A DNA stretch of 32,304 nt, taken from assembly GCA_944350285.1 (NCBI GenBank), contig CALVOL010000007.1, positions 1 through 32,304 of the forward strand, in the 5' to 3' direction. Of this stretch, positions 32,122 through 32,304 are shown piece after piece. The first letter of the stretch is position 1, and each line of letters starts with the position of its first letter. The notes beneath the pieces are model-generated. The model made no database searches and was not told where the DNA came from. It saw only the letters and a list, made by a program, of their open reading frames with translations. A program made the translations under genes and the position numbers. This DNA comes from an uncultured Bacilli bacterium (lineage in GTDB: Bacteria > Bacillota_I > Bacilli_A > RF39 > UBA660).

Positions 32122-32304
32122 TTTTGGGAAGTTCCTTGTAATTAAAGAAAAAAACAATGATTTTTTAAGTATTATAAACGAAGGTATATAAGGTTAAAAT
32201 TGTGTTTTAAATCAAATATTTAGTAAAATATATGTTAAACATTAGTTAAAATGATACCGATTTATAATGTGGATAACAAACAAAGGTAAACCTTGTTTGT
32301 AGTC
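32122..32304 (-). promoter_or_regulatory. Upstream region of the pseudogene, at the window edge
   Basis: A minus-strand TATAAT (32171-32176) with TTTAAC 16 nt upstream (32193-32198) is a possible promoter. A single perfect DnaA-box sequence, TTATCCACA on the minus strand, lies at 32268-32276. At 32276-32300 ACAAACAAAGGT and ACCTTGTTTGT form an 11-bp inverted repeat with one bulged A; the window ends before showing whether a T-run follows. No coding region is visible. Confidence 0.35.

Noticed and set aside
32268-32276. Perfect DnaA box suggesting a replication origin
   Set aside because: A single box without a cluster, dnaA/dnaN genes or a clear unwinding element; chance or local regulation is more likely.

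Overview
The window is a low-GC, almost entirely minus-strand stretch of a Gram-positive (Bacillota, Bacilli-like) chromosome. The comEA-comEC-holA order, RNase HIII, CvpA, FtsW, a sortase, Shine-Dalgarno sites near AAGGAGG and TTGACA/TATAAT promoters all point there. TGA is a genuine stop (thioredoxin, the flippase, the acyltransferase and the 273-aa membrane protein end in it), so this is standard code 11 and not the Mycoplasma code. An uncultured gut Bacilli lineage (RF39- or Erysipelotrichia-like) fits the composition and the surface-protein families, but that is inference.

Region 1 (1-3472) is an accessory, defence-type islet. At the left edge is a type III toxin-antitoxin system: the 5' part of a ToxN/AbiQ endoribonuclease gene, a hairpin terminator, and three 37-nt ToxI antitoxin repeats whose two pseudoknot stems are supported by compensatory or stem-extending base changes between repeats. 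Beyond a 39-aa membrane-protein gene and a 23-bp tandem repeat resembling an IS21-type element end lies a three-gene operon: AAA/ABC-type ATPase, TOPRIM-like (RloB-like) protein, histidine phosphatase.

Region 2 (3509-17773) is one 13-gene exopolysaccharide/capsule operon with a strong promoter at 17745-17773 and a terminator at 3509-3543. It encodes the CpsC/CpsD/CpsB regulatory trio, a priming sugar transferase, a tandem double GT4 glycosyltransferase, a GT2, an acyltransferase, a DUF2334 deacetylase-like protein, an ATP-grasp/GNAT fusion, an EpsG-type polymerase, a pyruvyl transferase, a Wzx flippase and an Fe-S FrhB-family protein. Together these could build, decorate (acetate, pyruvate, possibly an amino acid), flip and polymerise a repeat unit of up to about four sugars.

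Region 3 (17793-22046) holds a sortase module (secreted substrate, sortase, multi-pass membrane protein) with its own promoter, an orphan PemK/MazF-like protein, a conserved hypothetical, thioredoxin and CvpA. Region 4 (22055-30445) holds rnhC, a large SipW-type surface protein divergent from an XRE regulator across a palindromic operator region, the competence genes comEA-comEC with holA, and ftsW.

Region 5 (30472-32304) is a second surface-protein gene, broken by an in-frame TGA that probably replaces a Trp codon and by loss of a recognisable start codon.
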